This document shows positions 26,378 through 35,552 of a DNA stretch of 64,000 nt, one piece after another. The stretch's first letter is position 1. Every line of letters begins with the position of its first letter. The translations under genes and the position numbers were made by a program. Source of the stretch: Halopseudomonas salegens. GTDB lineage: Bacteria > Pseudomonadota > Gammaproteobacteria > Pseudomonadales > Pseudomonadaceae. Location of the stretch: positions 2,852,001 through 2,916,000 of the forward strand of contig NZ_LT629787.1 of NCBI RefSeq assembly GCF_900105655.1, in the 5' to 3' direction. Under the pieces are notes generated by a model, which was not told the DNA's origin, ran no database searches, and saw only the letters and a program-made list of their open reading frames with translations.

Positions 26378-28628
26378 GCACCTTGCCCAGGCCCATATTG
26401 CGCAGTGCCATATGCAGGGTGCTTTGCACCAGGAAGGGGTTATCGATTTCCAGCGCCTCGTTGAGCAGCGCCCGGGCATCGCTAAGTCGAATCTGACGCA
26501 ACAGCCATTTCACCTTGGGCAGGTTGGTCGCGTTCATCGACAGCACATCACATCCCATGGCCATCAAGAGTACGGCCGCCGCCGGATCACCGGCCATTTC
26601 ACCACAGACGCTCATCGGCTTGCCCGCATCACGGCAAGCGGTGGCAATCTTCATCAGTGCCTGCAGCACCGCTGGATGCAGTGAGTGATAGATATCCGCG
26701 ACACGCGGATTGTTGCGATCCACAGCCAGCAGATACTGGGTCAGGTCGTTGGTACCCACCGACAGAAAATCAACCATCTGCACCAGTTCGCGCGCCTGGT
26801 AAACCGCTGCCGGCACCTCGATCATCACCCCAACCGGCGGCATCGGCACATCAAAGCCTTCGTCGCAGATTTCACTGTGCGCACGATGGATCAGATGCAA
26901 TGCCTCTTCCACTTCATACACGCTGCTGATCATCGGCAGCATGATGCGCAGATTGTTCAGTCCCTGACTGGCCTTGAGCATGGCCCGCACCTGAACCAGA
27001 AAGATTTCCGGATGGTCCAGCGTTACCCGGATGCCGCGCCAGCCAAGGAAGGGGTTATCTTCTTTGATCGGGAAATAGGTCAACGCCTTGTCACCGCCGA
27101 TATCCAGGGTTCGCATGGTTACCGGTAGCGGATGGAAAGCTTCAAGCTGTTCGCGGTAGGTGGCCTGCTGTTCCTTTTCACTGGGGAAGCGGTCCTGCAC
27201 CATAAAAGGAACTTCGGTTCGATACAGACCAACGCCCTCGGCACCCCGGTCCAGCGAGCGGGCAACATCGGCAAACAACCCGGTATTCACCCACAGCGGC
27301 ATCCGATGACCGTCAACGGTAACGCAGGGCACTTCACGGAGTTTTTCCAGCCCCTGGATCAGCTCTTTCTCTTCCTGGACCAGGTCAAGATAATGCCGAC
27401 GCAATTCAGCCGACGGGTTGGAGTACACCTCGCCCTGGCTGCCGTCAACAATCAGCTCCATGCCGTCCATACGGGTATAGGGCAGGTCGACTGCACCCAT
27501 CACTGTCGGCACGCCCATGGCACGGGCCAGGATGGCCACGTGGGAACTGCCGGAACCCAGAACCGAGACCAGGCCGACCAGCTTTTCCTTGGGCACTTCG
27601 CCAAGCATTGCCGGGGAGATTTCCTCGCTGACAAGAACCGTCTGATCGGGGTAGACACGATCCTCCTGACCTGATTCCTGCAAGTAGGCGAGAATGCGTC
27701 GCCCCAGATCCTTCACATCCGAGGCGCGCTCACGCAGGTAGGGGTCATCCATCATTTCAAAGCGATTGACGTGATCGCTTATCACCTGGCGCAAGGCCCC
27801 CTGGGCCCATTGACCGCTGCGGATAATGTCCACCACTTCACGGCCCAGCGCAGCGTCATCCAGCATCATCAGGTAAACGTCAAACAGCGCCAACTCTTCC
27901 GGACGCAACTGGGTCGAGAGCTTGCTCGACAGGTCCTGCATATCTCCGCGCACGGAACTGATGGCGCTGCGGAACAGTTCCAGCTCGGCAGTCACATCAC
28001 TGACGGTTTTATCCGGGACGGCACCCAGGTCGGCGGGCGGCAGGATAACCACCGCCTGGCCAATGGCAAAGCCGGGGGCCCCGGGGACAGCGTCAAAGCG
28101 GGTATCCTGCACCGCTTCACCACCCCAACCGAGCCCGCCAATCGAGCCGGTCGCTTCGGCATGCGCAATCACCCCGGCCAGCTGGGCGCTCATGGTAACC
28201 AGGAACGACTCTTCCCCTTCGTCAAACTGGCGGCGCTCTTTCTGCTGCACCACCAGGACGCCCATGACCCGACGATGGTGAATGATGGGAACGCCAAGGA
28301 AAGAGGCAAAACGTTCTTCGCCCGTTTCGGCGAAATAACGGAAGCGCGGGTGCATGGCGGCATCTTCCAGGTTGACCGGCTCTTCGCGCGCGCCAACATA
28401 GCCGATCAGACCCTCATTGGAAGCCAGGCTGACAAGACCCACCGCATCCTTGTTGAGACCTTCAGTGGCCATCAACACATAACGTGCAGTATCCGGGTTG
28501 TACAGATAAACCGAGCATACCTCGGTCCCCATGGCCTCCTTGACCCGCTGCACGATAATGTCCAGGGCTGCTGTCAGATCTCTGGCAACATTGACTTCCT
28601 GAACGATACGACGCAGCGTATTCAGCAT
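26361..28628 (-). CDS. ptsP: Phosphoenolpyruvate-protein phosphotransferase PtsP (nitrogen PTS enzyme I)
   Basis: A 755-aa enzyme I of the nitrogen-related PTS. It passes phosphate from PEP to NPr and links nitrogen state to regulation. Domains: GAF (about 1-165), EI N-terminal helical domain (180-330), phospho-His domain with GSGSSHVAILARAMGVPTVMG (active His in SSHVAI), and the PEP-binding barrel with GVGLYRTEVPFMVQDRFPSE, GSNDLTQ-like SVGTNDLTQYLLAVDRNNP and the catalytic Cys in SVCGEMAGDP. ATG 28628 (MLNTLRRIVQEVN) is the family start; an upstream TTG is less likely. It follows rppH after 2 bases in one operon. Confidence 0.95.
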   Translation of the reverse strand: MLNTLRRIVQEVNVARDLTAALDIIVQRVKEAMGTEVCSVYLYNPDTARYVLMATEGLNKDAVGLVSLASNEGLIGYVGAREEPVNLEDAAMHPRFRYFAETGEERFASFLGVPIIHHRRVMGVLVVQQKERRQFDEGEESFLVTMSAQLAGVIAHAEATGSIGGLGWGGEAVQDTRFDAVPGAPGFAIGQAVVILPPADLGAVPDKTVSDVTAELELFRSAISSVRGDMQDLSSKLSTQLRPEELALFDVYLMMLDDAALGREVVDIIRSGQWAQGALRQVISDHVNRFEMMDDPYLRERASDVKDLGRRILAYLQESGQEDRVYPDQTVLVSEEISPAMLGEVPKEKLVGLVSVLGSGSSHVAILARAMGVPTVMGAVDLPYTRMDGMELIVDGSQGEVYSNPSAELRRHYLDLVQEEKELIQGLEKLREVPCVTVDGHRMPLWVNTGLFADVARSLDRGAEGVGLYRTEVPFMVQDRFPSEKEQQATYREQLEAFHPLPVTMRTLDIGGDKALTYFPIKEDNPFLGWRGIRVTLDHPEIFLVQVRAMLKASQGLNNLRIMLPMISSVYEVEEALHLIHRAHSEICDEGFDVPMPPVGVMIEVPAAVYQARELVQMVDFLSVGTNDLTQYLLAVDRNNPRVADIYHSLHPAVLQALMKIATACRDAGKPMSVCGEMAGDPAAAVLLMAMGCDVLSMNATNLPKVKWLLRQIRLSDARALLNEALEIDNPFLVQSTLHMALRNMGLGKVLSQTR

Positions 28629-28630
28629 AT

Positions 28631-29122
28631 TCAACCGCTCCGGGGACAGTTCAGTGGCAGGCGGGGTGCCAGCTCTTTCATTGCCCGCCGGTAGACATCG
28701 CGCTTGAAGGCGACCACCTGACCGAGCGGGTACCAGTAACTGACCCAGCGCCAGCCATCAAATTCAGGCTTGGGCGTGCGTGTCATGCACACCTGCTCGT
28801 CGGCCGTTTTCAGCTGCAGCAGAAACCACTTCTGCTTCTGGCCAATGCACACGGGTTGCGAATGATTGCGCACCAGGCGCTGTGGCAGACGGTAACGCAA
28901 CCAGCCGCGGGTACAGGCGAGAATATCGACATCTTCAGGCATCAACCCGACTTCTTCATGCAGTTCACGAAACAGCGCCTGTTCAGGACTTTCATTGCGC
29001 TGAATACCACCCTGCGGAAATTGCCAGGCGTCCTGCCCGATGCGTCGCGCCCACAGCACCTGACCCAACCCGTTGGTCAGGATAATGCCTACATTGGGAC
29101 GAAAACCATCGGAGTCGATCAC
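28631..29122 (-). CDS. rppH: RNA pyrophosphohydrolase (Nudix)
   Basis: A 163-aa Nudix hydrolase that removes pyrophosphate from the 5' triphosphate of mRNA, opening it to RNase E decay. The Nudix box is complete ([23 protein letters not shown]). I place the start at GTG 29122 ([17 protein letters not shown]), the conserved family N-terminus, with AAGGG 8 bases upstream. The open frame runs 26 codons further up without family similarity. It is co-transcribed with ptsP, as in other gammaproteobacteria. Confidence 0.93.
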   Translation of the reverse strand: MIDSDGFRPNVGIILTNGLGQVLWARRIGQDAWQFPQGGIQRNESPEQALFRELHEEVGLMPEDVDILACTRGWLRYRLPQRLVRNHSQPVCIGQKQKWFLLQLKTADEQVCMTRTPKPEFDGWRWVSYWYPLGQVVAFKRDVYRRAMKELAPRLPLNCPRSG

Positions 29123-29250
29123 AACCGCCACCCTTCTTTTATATATCTTCTGCATTGTTCCACAAAGACGCGCGGCGCAGCAATTGCATATAATGCCCAC
29201 TGGGTCACAACCTGCGATTTATTCCCCTTCCCTTACCAACGGAGTCTGCC

Positions 29251-29904
29251 GTGGCGCTTGCTATTTTCGATCTCGACAACACCCTGCTAGGCGGTGACAG
29301 CGATCATCTGTGGGGCGAGTTCATTGTTGAACAACGGATTGTCGATCCGGCTGTCTACAAGGAGCGCAATGATGCTTTCTTCAATGATTACCTGGCCGGC
29401 CGGCTGGATATTCAGATCTATCTGAGTTTCTGTCTGCAGCCCCTGGCGGAGCACTCCGCCGAGCAACTGGTAGCCTGGCATGCGCAATTCATGCGCGAGA
29501 AAATCGAGCCCATCATGCTGCCGGCGGCACGTGAACTGATCCGGAAACACCGCGATGCCGGCGATACGCTGATGATCATTACCGCGACCAACCGCTTCAT
29601 CACCGCTCCGATTGCCAGGGCGTTCGGTATTGATATCCTGCTGGCAACAGAGTGCGAAAAGGCTGACGGCCGCTATACCGGTCACAGCACCGACATCCCC
29701 TGCTTTCGCGACGGCAAGGTCACGCGTCTGGACCGCTGGATGCTGGAGAATAGCCAGTCTCTGGATGACAGCTGGTTCTACAGTGACTCGATCAACGACC
29801 TGCCCCTGCTCTCCCTGGTCGACCACCCCGTCGCCGTCGACCCCGACGACAAACTCCGCGCCCACGCTGAAGCCAATGGTTGGCAGGTGTTGAGTTTGCG
29901 TTGA
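29251..29904 (+). CDS. HAD-IB family hydrolase (SerB-like phosphatase)
   Basis: A 217-aa HAD-superfamily phosphatase. Motif I is IFDLDNTLLGGDSD, motif II is the Thr in MIITATNRFITAP, and motifs III/IV are in KVTRLDRW and FYSDSINDLPLLSLVDHPVA. It belongs to the subfamily IB group near SerB and phosphatidylglycerophosphatase-like enzymes; the substrate is unresolved. It starts at GTG 29251, with GGAG 6 bases upstream. It is divergent from rppH-ptsP and convergent toward rlmI. Its 3' flank holds two copies of the structured repeat. Confidence 0.88.
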   Translation: MALAIFDLDNTLLGGDSDHLWGEFIVEQRIVDPAVYKERNDAFFNDYLAGRLDIQIYLSFCLQPLAEHSAEQLVAWHAQFMREKIEPIMLPAARELIRKHRDAGDTLMIITATNRFITAPIARAFGIDILLATECEKADGRYTGHSTDIPCFRDGKVTRLDRWMLENSQSLDDSWFYSDSINDLPLLSLVDHPVAVDPDDKLRAHAEANGWQVLSLR

Positions 29905-29957
29905 TCTTCGGTTTTTAGTTTCCAAGCGAACACCGATGACTTCTGGCTTTGTGCCTT

Positions 29958-30066
29958 GGCGGCATCAGGGCGGGCCCTGGCTGGACACGCGGTGAATACG
30001 TCCCTGTAGCTCGTCTGCGGCGTCCCTGCCGCAGACGGTCCAGCCAGGGCCCGCCCCGACACCGCC
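29958..30066 (-). repeat. Structured intergenic element, copy B
   Basis: Read on the minus strand this has the same plan as copies A and C. Outer arms 29968-29986 and 30038-30056 pair perfectly for 19 bp; a further GGCGG/CCGCC stretch pairs after a few mismatches. The inner 10-bp hairpin (30012-30021 with 30028-30037) has minus-strand loop AGGGAC. A short second hairpin (29997-30008) has stem UAC/GUA and also loop AGGGAC. The conserved GCGTGTC enters the outer arm. The outer-arm sequence is unrelated to that of copies A and C, and the middle inner-stem bases differ from C with compensating changes. Confidence 0.85.
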
Positions 30067-30169
30067 TTGCCAGATTTGTGCGCGCCGCACCCAAACCCAA
30101 GTAGAAACCAGAGCATAACTCCGCGCCTACCTAAAGGTTTAGAAAATCGGCACACAAAAACGATCCGGG

Positions 30170-30272
30170 TATGGCGGGGTTGCCCACTACGGGACCGTCG
30201 ATGGCAGGGACGCCATCGACGAGCTACATGGACGTACTTGCCGCGTGTCCTGTAGTGGGCAACCCCGCCATA
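30170..30272 (+). repeat. Structured intergenic element, copy C
   Basis: Outer arms 30170-30195 and 30247-30272 pair over 26 bp with a single G-U. The inner 10-bp hairpin (30196-30205 with 30212-30221) has loop AGGGAC. The second hairpin (30225-30236) has stem UAC/GUA and loop AUGGAC. It is followed by CTTGCCGCGT and the outer arm. An additional 10-base inverted pair (30142-30151 with 30293-30302) lies further out. Copies B and C, in opposite orientation, occupy most of the 446-base gap between the HAD gene and rlmI; nothing else is evident in that gap. Confidence 0.85.
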
Positions 30273-30350
30273 GCGAGCTCACAAATCAAAACGCCGATTT
30301 TCAGCCGGGCAACGACCGGCCGCTTTAAACAGAGGACGACGGAACAAGAG

Positions 30351-31544
30351 CTAAACCGGCAACACCCGACAAAACAGCGACTTGATATAACCTGTTTCCG
30401 GAATAGCCGGATGCAGCGGGTGATCCGGGCCCTGGAAGCCGCGTTCGGTAATGACCAGGTGGCGGTCGAGATGACGCGCTGAGGCATTGAGGATGTCGCG
30501 CAGGGTATTTTCTTCCAGGTGCATGGAGCAGGAGGCGGACACCAGAATGCCGTCCTTGTTGAGCAAGCGCATGGCCTGCTCGTTCAGGCGCCGGTAAGCC
30601 TGCTCACCGTTGCGCTTGTCCTTGCGTTTCTTGATGAAGGCAGGCGGGTCAGCAATGATCACGTCGAACTTCTCATCGGCCTGTTTCAGCTCGCGCAGGG
30701 CGTCCAGCACATTGCCCTCAACCACCGCCATCCTGTCTGCCACACCATTGAGCGCCGCATTGTGCTCCACCAGATCCAGTGCGGGTGCCGAACTGTCCAC
30801 GCACATCACCTCGGAGGCACCAAAGACCGCCGCCTGCACACCCCAGCCACCGATGTAGCTGAACAGATCCAGCACCCGCTTGCCCTCAACATAAGGCGCC
30901 AGACGTGCACGGTTCATGCGGTGATCGTAGAACCAGCCGGTTTTCTGCCCGCTCCAGACTGGCGCCTCAAAGCGTACACCATTCTCTTCCAGCGCTACCC
31001 GTTCCGGCACCTCACCATAAGCGGCTTCAACATAGCTGGGCAGATCTTCTTGTGCTCGCGCACCGCTATCGTTCTTGAACAGAATGCCCACCGGCTTCAG
31101 CACCTGTACCAAAGCCTCAGTGATCTCGGCCCGCACCCGCTCCATCCCCGGCGTCGCAATCTGCACCACCAGATAGTCGCCAAAACGATCGACGACCAGG
31201 CCGGGTAGCAGATCGGCATCGCCATAGACCAAGCGATAGAACGGCTGCGGGAATAAACGCTCGCGCAGTGCCAGCGCCACCTTGAAGCGGTGCACCAGCA
31301 ACGGCTTGTCCAGCGGGTGACGCACATCGCGGTTGTGCACGCGGGCGCAGATCAGGTTGTTCGGGCTCATGCAGGCCAGACCCAGCGGTTTGCCGCTGGC
31401 GGTTTCAACCTGCACTTCCTGACCGGCCGTGAAAGCCGTCAGCGGCGTCTGGGCAATGTCGACCTCATTGCTGAACACCCACAGGTGGCCTCCTTTGAGA
31501 CGGCGATCGCTGTTGGCTTTCAAACGCAAACTGGGCAAGCTCAT
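30351..31544 (-). CDS. rlmI: 23S rRNA (cytosine1962-C5)-methyltransferase
   Basis: A 397-aa SAM-dependent m5C methyltransferase. It has an N-terminal PUA-like RNA-binding domain (about 1-75, GGHLWVFSNEVD) and a Rossmann core with VLDLFSYIGGWGVQAAVFGA and DVIIADPPAFIKKRKD. The C-terminal catalytic Cys is in LVSASCSMHLEE. The length and the start (GGAG at 6 bases) fit RlmI. It is divergent from the HDOD gene. Confidence 0.93.
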   Translation of the reverse strand: MSLPSLRLKANSDRRLKGGHLWVFSNEVDIAQTPLTAFTAGQEVQVETASGKPLGLACMSPNNLICARVHNRDVRHPLDKPLLVHRFKVALALRERLFPQPFYRLVYGDADLLPGLVVDRFGDYLVVQIATPGMERVRAEITEALVQVLKPVGILFKNDSGARAQEDLPSYVEAAYGEVPERVALEENGVRFEAPVWSGQKTGWFYDHRMNRARLAPYVEGKRVLDLFSYIGGWGVQAAVFGASEVMCVDSSAPALDLVEHNAALNGVADRMAVVEGNVLDALRELKQADEKFDVIIADPPAFIKKRKDKRNGEQAYRRLNEQAMRLLNKDGILVSASCSMHLEENTLRDILNASARHLDRHLVITERGFQGPDHPLHPAIPETGYIKSLFCRVLPV

Positions 31545-31662
31545 AACACACTCCGGAATCTGTCAGACCGAGAAATTCGACTGCATCGGCATTATACAGG
31601 GTGCCAAGGCAGTCAGTCTGCGGCTACACTCAGAGGCTAAGTCCAATTCAATGGAAGCAGTC

Positions 31663-32547
31663 ATGATCGAGGACCTGACCGAAGAACAGATCCGCAATGC
31701 CCTGCAGGGCATCAGTGTGCCGCCACAGCCCCAGATCATGGTCGACCTGCAAATGGAGCAGGTGATGCCCGACCCGGACCTGAAGGCCATTGCCCGACTG
31801 ATCAGCCAGGATCCGGGGCTGTCCGGCAGCCTGCTTAAAATCGTCAACTCACCCTTTTTCGGCCTGGCCAACAAGATCAGTTCGATCCAGCAGGCAGTCA
31901 ATCTGCTGGGCGCCAACAAGGTAGTAAACATCGTCAATGCCCAGTCGATTCGTGGCGAACTGACCGACGAAAACATCGTCAACCTGAACCGTTTCTGGGA
32001 CAGCGCGCAGGACATTGCCATGACCTGCATGACACTGGCCAAGCAGCTCGGCTGCCTGCCTCCGGATGAAGCCTATGCCCTTGGCCTGTTTCATAACTGC
32101 GGCATCCCGCTGATGCTCAGCCGTTTCCCCGGCTATATTCAGGTCGTGGAAGATTCCTATGCCCAGAGTGATGCCCGCATCGTCGATGTGGAGAATCAGC
32201 GACTGAACACCAACCATGCCGTAGTGGGTTATTTCACCGCCAAGTCCTGGCTTCTGCCACGTCACCTGTGCGAAGCCATTGCCAGTCATCACAACGCACG
32301 ACAGATCTTTCTGGAAGAGGGCAGCAAGGATGCGGCACTGAAAAACCAGTTGGCCGTACTGAAAATGGCCGAACATATTTGCCGGGCTTACCGCACACTC
32401 GGCAACCAGTCGGTTGACCATGAATGGAACCTGGTCGGCAACAGCATTCTGGAATACATCGGCCTGTCCGAGTACGACTTTGAAAATCTTGAAGCCACTT
32501 GCCGCGAGATGATGGCCAGTGGCGACGGCCTTTATTATCAAGACTGA
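31663..32547 (+). CDS. HDOD-domain protein
   Basis: A 294-aa cytoplasmic protein dominated by an HDOD domain (about residues 10-215), a degenerate HD-like output module. Diagnostic segments are LISQDPGLSGSLLKIVNSPF, SSIQQAVNLLGANKVVNIV and LGLFHNCGIPLMLSRFPGY. HDOD proteins act in signalling and stress control, often without catalytic activity. I choose ATG 31663 (GGAAG at 5 bases) over ATG 31651 (SD too far). A GcvR-like ACT gene follows after 44 bases and may be co-transcribed. Confidence 0.85.
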   Translation: MIEDLTEEQIRNALQGISVPPQPQIMVDLQMEQVMPDPDLKAIARLISQDPGLSGSLLKIVNSPFFGLANKISSIQQAVNLLGANKVVNIVNAQSIRGELTDENIVNLNRFWDSAQDIAMTCMTLAKQLGCLPPDEAYALGLFHNCGIPLMLSRFPGYIQVVEDSYAQSDARIVDVENQRLNTNHAVVGYFTAKSWLLPRHLCEAIASHHNARQIFLEEGSKDAALKNQLAVLKMAEHICRAYRTLGNQSVDHEWNLVGNSILEYIGLSEYDFENLEATCREMMASGDGLYYQD

Positions 32548-32591
32548 CAGCCTACAAGGTTGACTGCGCCCACTGCGCCAAGGAGATATAC

Positions 32592-33113
32592 ATGACCACC
32601 CCATTGGTACTCACCGTCATATCCGCCGACAAACCCGGCCTGGTGGAAAGCATCGCTCAGGTCATTACCCAACATGGCGGCAACTGGCTGGAAAGCCGCA
32701 TGGCGCGCATGGCCGGTCAGTTTGCCGGGATTTTGCGAGTCGATATCGCCGCTGATGCCGTCGAAGCCTTGCGGGTCGATCTGGAAAACCTGACCAGCCT
32801 GGGCATCAACGTGCAGGTAGCAATCAGTGGTCAAGCGGACGAGCCGGCCCAGCAGCATCTGCTGATGACCCTGCTGGGCAATGACCGGCCGGGGATTGTG
32901 CATGAGGTATCACAGGTTCTTGCGCGCCACGGGGTCAACGTAGAACAGCTGGAAACGGAATGTACTGCCGCCCCGATGAGTGCTGACACGCTGTTCAAGG
33001 CCCGTGCGCAACTGGGTATCTGGCCGCAGACCGATCTGGACAGTCTGCGCGCTGATCTGGAAGGCCTGGCAGATGACCTGATGGTTGAACTGCTCGATTT
33101 CGAACTCGACTGA
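32592..33113 (+). CDS. GcvR-like tandem ACT-domain protein
   Basis: A 173-aa protein with two ACT domains: residues about 3-75 (LVLTVISADKPGLVESIAQV) and 85-165 (LLMTLLGNDRPGIVHEVSQV). It is related to the glycine cleavage repressor GcvR and to PA2-type ACT regulators. ACT domains bind amino acids, commonly glycine or serine in this group. ATG 32592 has a strong AAGGAG. A full gcvTHP set lies 20 kb away in the window, so a link to glycine control is possible but not shown. Confidence 0.83.
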   Translation: MTTPLVLTVISADKPGLVESIAQVITQHGGNWLESRMARMAGQFAGILRVDIAADAVEALRVDLENLTSLGINVQVAISGQADEPAQQHLLMTLLGNDRPGIVHEVSQVLARHGVNVEQLETECTAAPMSADTLFKARAQLGIWPQTDLDSLRADLEGLADDLMVELLDFELD

Positions 33114-33239
33114 CCTGCTGACATTGCTGGTAGACCCCGGTACGGCCAGACTCAACCCGTTGCGTTTGATCTCGGTCAGTATCGGGTCAGGCACTTTGGT
33201 TACCATTAGCAAACTGCTCTGGATTGGCTTGTCAATACC

Positions 33240-34760
33240 GTGAAACCACTGCTTGCGTTCTGGCACACCTTGCGCCACTCGTTCAACAATCTGCTACCCA
33301 TCATACTGGTAGTGGGCGTTTTTCAGGCCCTGGTCATTCGACAGGTGCCCGATGGACTGGTCGGCATGGTAATCGGCCTGGGCATTGTAGTGTTCGGAGT
33401 GGCGATTTTCCTGCAAGGACTGGAACTGGGGATTTTCCCGGTCGGCAAGAACCTGTCGAACAGCTTTGCTCGTCGTGGCTCGCTGCCACTGCTGATGATC
33501 TTCGGCTTCAGCCTCGGCTTTGCTGCGGTGATCGCCGAACCGGCACTGATTGCCGTCGCCGAACAGGCAGAGAGTATCAGTGAAGGACGAATCAACGCCT
33601 TTACATTACGCCTGCTGGTGGCTTTTTCTGTCGGTCTGGTCGTGGCACTGGGGGTTGTCCGCACCCTGCTCGGCCAACCCCTGCACTGGTACATGATCAT
33701 TGGCTACTTGCTGGTGGTCACCGTGACCTTCTTTGCCCCGGAAGAAATTGTCGGCCTGGCCTATGACTCCGGCGGCGTGACCACCAACATTGTCACCGTG
33801 CCCCTGATTGCCGCGTTGGGTATTGGACTGGCAACCTCAATCAAGGGCCGCAACGCGCTGGCCCACGGCTTTGGCCTGGTCGCCCTGGCGGTGATGGTGC
33901 CCATGATCGCCGTGCAGTTCTACGGCATTGTCGTCTACACCCTCTTCCCGTCAGACCCCGGCCTGGTCAATGCCGCCGGCGGCATGGCACAGGTAAAGGA
34001 TGTCGATACGGCCGTGCAGACAAACGCCGGCAGCTATATGCTGGGCATGCTCAAGGATCTCGCATTGATGCTGCGCGATGTCCTGCCGATCATCGCTGTC
34101 ATTCTGTTTTTCCAGTATGCGGTGATTCGCAAGAAGCTGCCTTATCTGCAGCGCACCGTGATCGGTTTCAGCATGGTCATCATCGGCCTCTACGCCTTTG
34201 TCGTTGGGCTCAAGCTGGGTTTGTTTCCAGTTGGCACCAGCATGGCCGAGCAATTGATCGAGCTGGATAACCTGCTTTTCGTCTATCTGTTTGCCTTTTG
34301 CATCGGTTTTGCCACCACCATGGCAGAACCAGCGCTGATCGCCATCGGCGAGCAAGCCGAGGAAGCCGCCAACGGCAAACTGGCCGGCAGTCATATCCGG
34401 CTGCTGGTTGCCGGTGGGGTCGCTATCGGCATCACCATCGGGGTGCACCGAATCATCACCGGTGACTCGATCCATTACTACATCATGGGCGGCTATGCCT
34501 TGGTCATCCTGCTTACCTTGCTGGCCCCCAAGTTCATCGTCCCGCTGGCCTTTGATCTCGGCGGGGTAACCACCTCGGAGGTGACCGTCCCCCTGGTGAC
34601 AGCGCTGGGCATTGGCCTGGCGACGCAGATTGAAGGCCGTAACGTACTGATCGACGGCTTTGGCCTGATTGCCTTCGCCTCGATATTTCCCATTGTGACC
34701 GTATTGCTCTATGCCATCATCATGGAGCATTTCAACCCAGCCAAAGGAGCAAGCTCATGA
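33240..34760 (+). CDS. DUF1538 family membrane protein (putative transporter)
   Basis: A 506-aa inner-membrane protein with about 12-14 transmembrane helices arranged as two homologous DUF1538 halves. The repeat is clear: GLELGIFPVGKNLSNSFARR / AVIAEPALIAVAEQAE / LAYDSGGVTTNIVTVPLIAA in the first half, and GLKLGLFPVGTSMAEQLIEL / TTMAEPALIAIGEQAE / LAFDLGGVTTSEVTVPLVTA in the second. The pseudo-twofold AEPAL and GGVTT motifs suggest a substrate path as in inverted-repeat transporters. The substrate is unknown. It starts at GTG 33240 with no good SD, so the start is uncertain. Its stop overlaps the PII-like gene (ATGA). Confidence 0.85.
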   Translation: MKPLLAFWHTLRHSFNNLLPIILVVGVFQALVIRQVPDGLVGMVIGLGIVVFGVAIFLQGLELGIFPVGKNLSNSFARRGSLPLLMIFGFSLGFAAVIAEPALIAVAEQAESISEGRINAFTLRLLVAFSVGLVVALGVVRTLLGQPLHWYMIIGYLLVVTVTFFAPEEIVGLAYDSGGVTTNIVTVPLIAALGIGLATSIKGRNALAHGFGLVALAVMVPMIAVQFYGIVVYTLFPSDPGLVNAAGGMAQVKDVDTAVQTNAGSYMLGMLKDLALMLRDVLPIIAVILFFQYAVIRKKLPYLQRTVIGFSMVIIGLYAFVVGLKLGLFPVGTSMAEQLIELDNLLFVYLFAFCIGFATTMAEPALIAIGEQAEEAANGKLAGSHIRLLVAGGVAIGITIGVHRIITGDSIHYYIMGGYALVILLTLLAPKFIVPLAFDLGGVTTSEVTVPLVTALGIGLATQIEGRNVLIDGFGLIAFASIFPIVTVLLYAIIMEHFNPAKGASS

Positions 34761-35104
34761 AGTTCTCGGTACTGGTGGCCATGCTGGCCGAGGATCTGGA
34801 AGAAGATGCCATTGCCTCGGCCAAAGCTGCTGGCGCGGGTGGCGTGACCATTCTCAACGGTCGCGGCCTTGGCGCAGAACGGAAAAAGACCTTTTTCGGT
34901 CTCACCTACGAAGGCAGCCAGACAGTGATGATATTCGTACTCGAGCGCAAACTGTCGCTGCGGGTGATGAAACAGCTGGTCAAGGATCTGGACCTGAAGA
35001 ACCACACCCGTGGTGTGGTATTTACCCTGCCGCTGGAACATATCGCCGGCATTGACCATTTACAGATTGAGCAGTTCGAAGAACTGATCAAAGACGACAT
35101 CTGA
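34757..35104 (+). CDS. PII-like signalling protein
   Basis: A 115-aa protein of the GlnB/PII superfamily, from the small ferredoxin-like trimer fold: MKFSVLVAMLAEDLEEDAIASA, then the T-loop-like region NGRGLGAERKKTFFGLTYEG, then TVMIFVLERKLSLRVMKQLV. The uridylylated Tyr of classical PII and the ATP-binding B-loop are not recognisable, so it is a divergent PII-like protein and not GlnB or GlnK. Its start overlaps the DUF1538 stop by 4 bases, and a CBS gene follows after 16 bases. The context suggests that it gates the membrane protein in response to a small ligand. Confidence 0.83.
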   Translation: MKFSVLVAMLAEDLEEDAIASAKAAGAGGVTILNGRGLGAERKKTFFGLTYEGSQTVMIFVLERKLSLRVMKQLVKDLDLKNHTRGVVFTLPLEHIAGIDHLQIEQFEELIKDDI

Positions 35105-35120
35105 CCCTGGAGAGCCAACC

Positions 35121-35516
35121 ATGCTGGTCAAAGACATCATGAAACCACAGGTAGTCACTATTGCTGCCCGCGCTACTGTGCGTGAAGCCATGACTGCCAT
35201 GCGCAAACAAGGCATCAAATCGCTGGTAGTCGAGAAGGGCAATGAGCACGATGCCTACGGTCTGATTACCTACAACGACATCCTCAAGACCATCGTCGCC
35301 GAGGAAGGTGATATCGACCTGCTCAACGTCTATGACATCTGTGCCAAACCGGCACTGATCGTTTCCCGTGAGCTTGAGGTCAAACATGTAGCCCGTTTGA
35401 TGGTAAACATGAATATCCACCGGATCGTGGTGACCAATGCCAATGAACTGGCCGGCCTGATCACCATGAACGACATCGTCAGCGCCATTCTCGAGCTTGC
35501 AGACGGGGAAGAGTGA
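35121..35516 (+). CDS. Tandem CBS-domain protein
   Basis: A 131-aa protein consisting only of a CBS pair: CBS1 VKDIMKPQVVTIAARATVREAMTAM with VEKGNEHDAYGLITYNDILK, and CBS2 ICAKPALIVSRELEVKHVARLM with VVTNANELAGLITMNDIV. CBS pairs (Bateman modules) bind AMP, ATP, SAM or similar. It is the third gene of the DUF1538-PII operon, so it probably provides a second nucleotide input. It has SD GGAGAG before the ATG. Confidence 0.87.
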   Translation: MLVKDIMKPQVVTIAARATVREAMTAMRKQGIKSLVVEKGNEHDAYGLITYNDILKTIVAEEGDIDLLNVYDICAKPALIVSRELEVKHVARLMVNMNIHRIVVTNANELAGLITMNDIVSAILELADGEE

Positions 35517-35552
35517 CCCTCCCCGCGGTAACAAGCCATGACTGACTGATGT

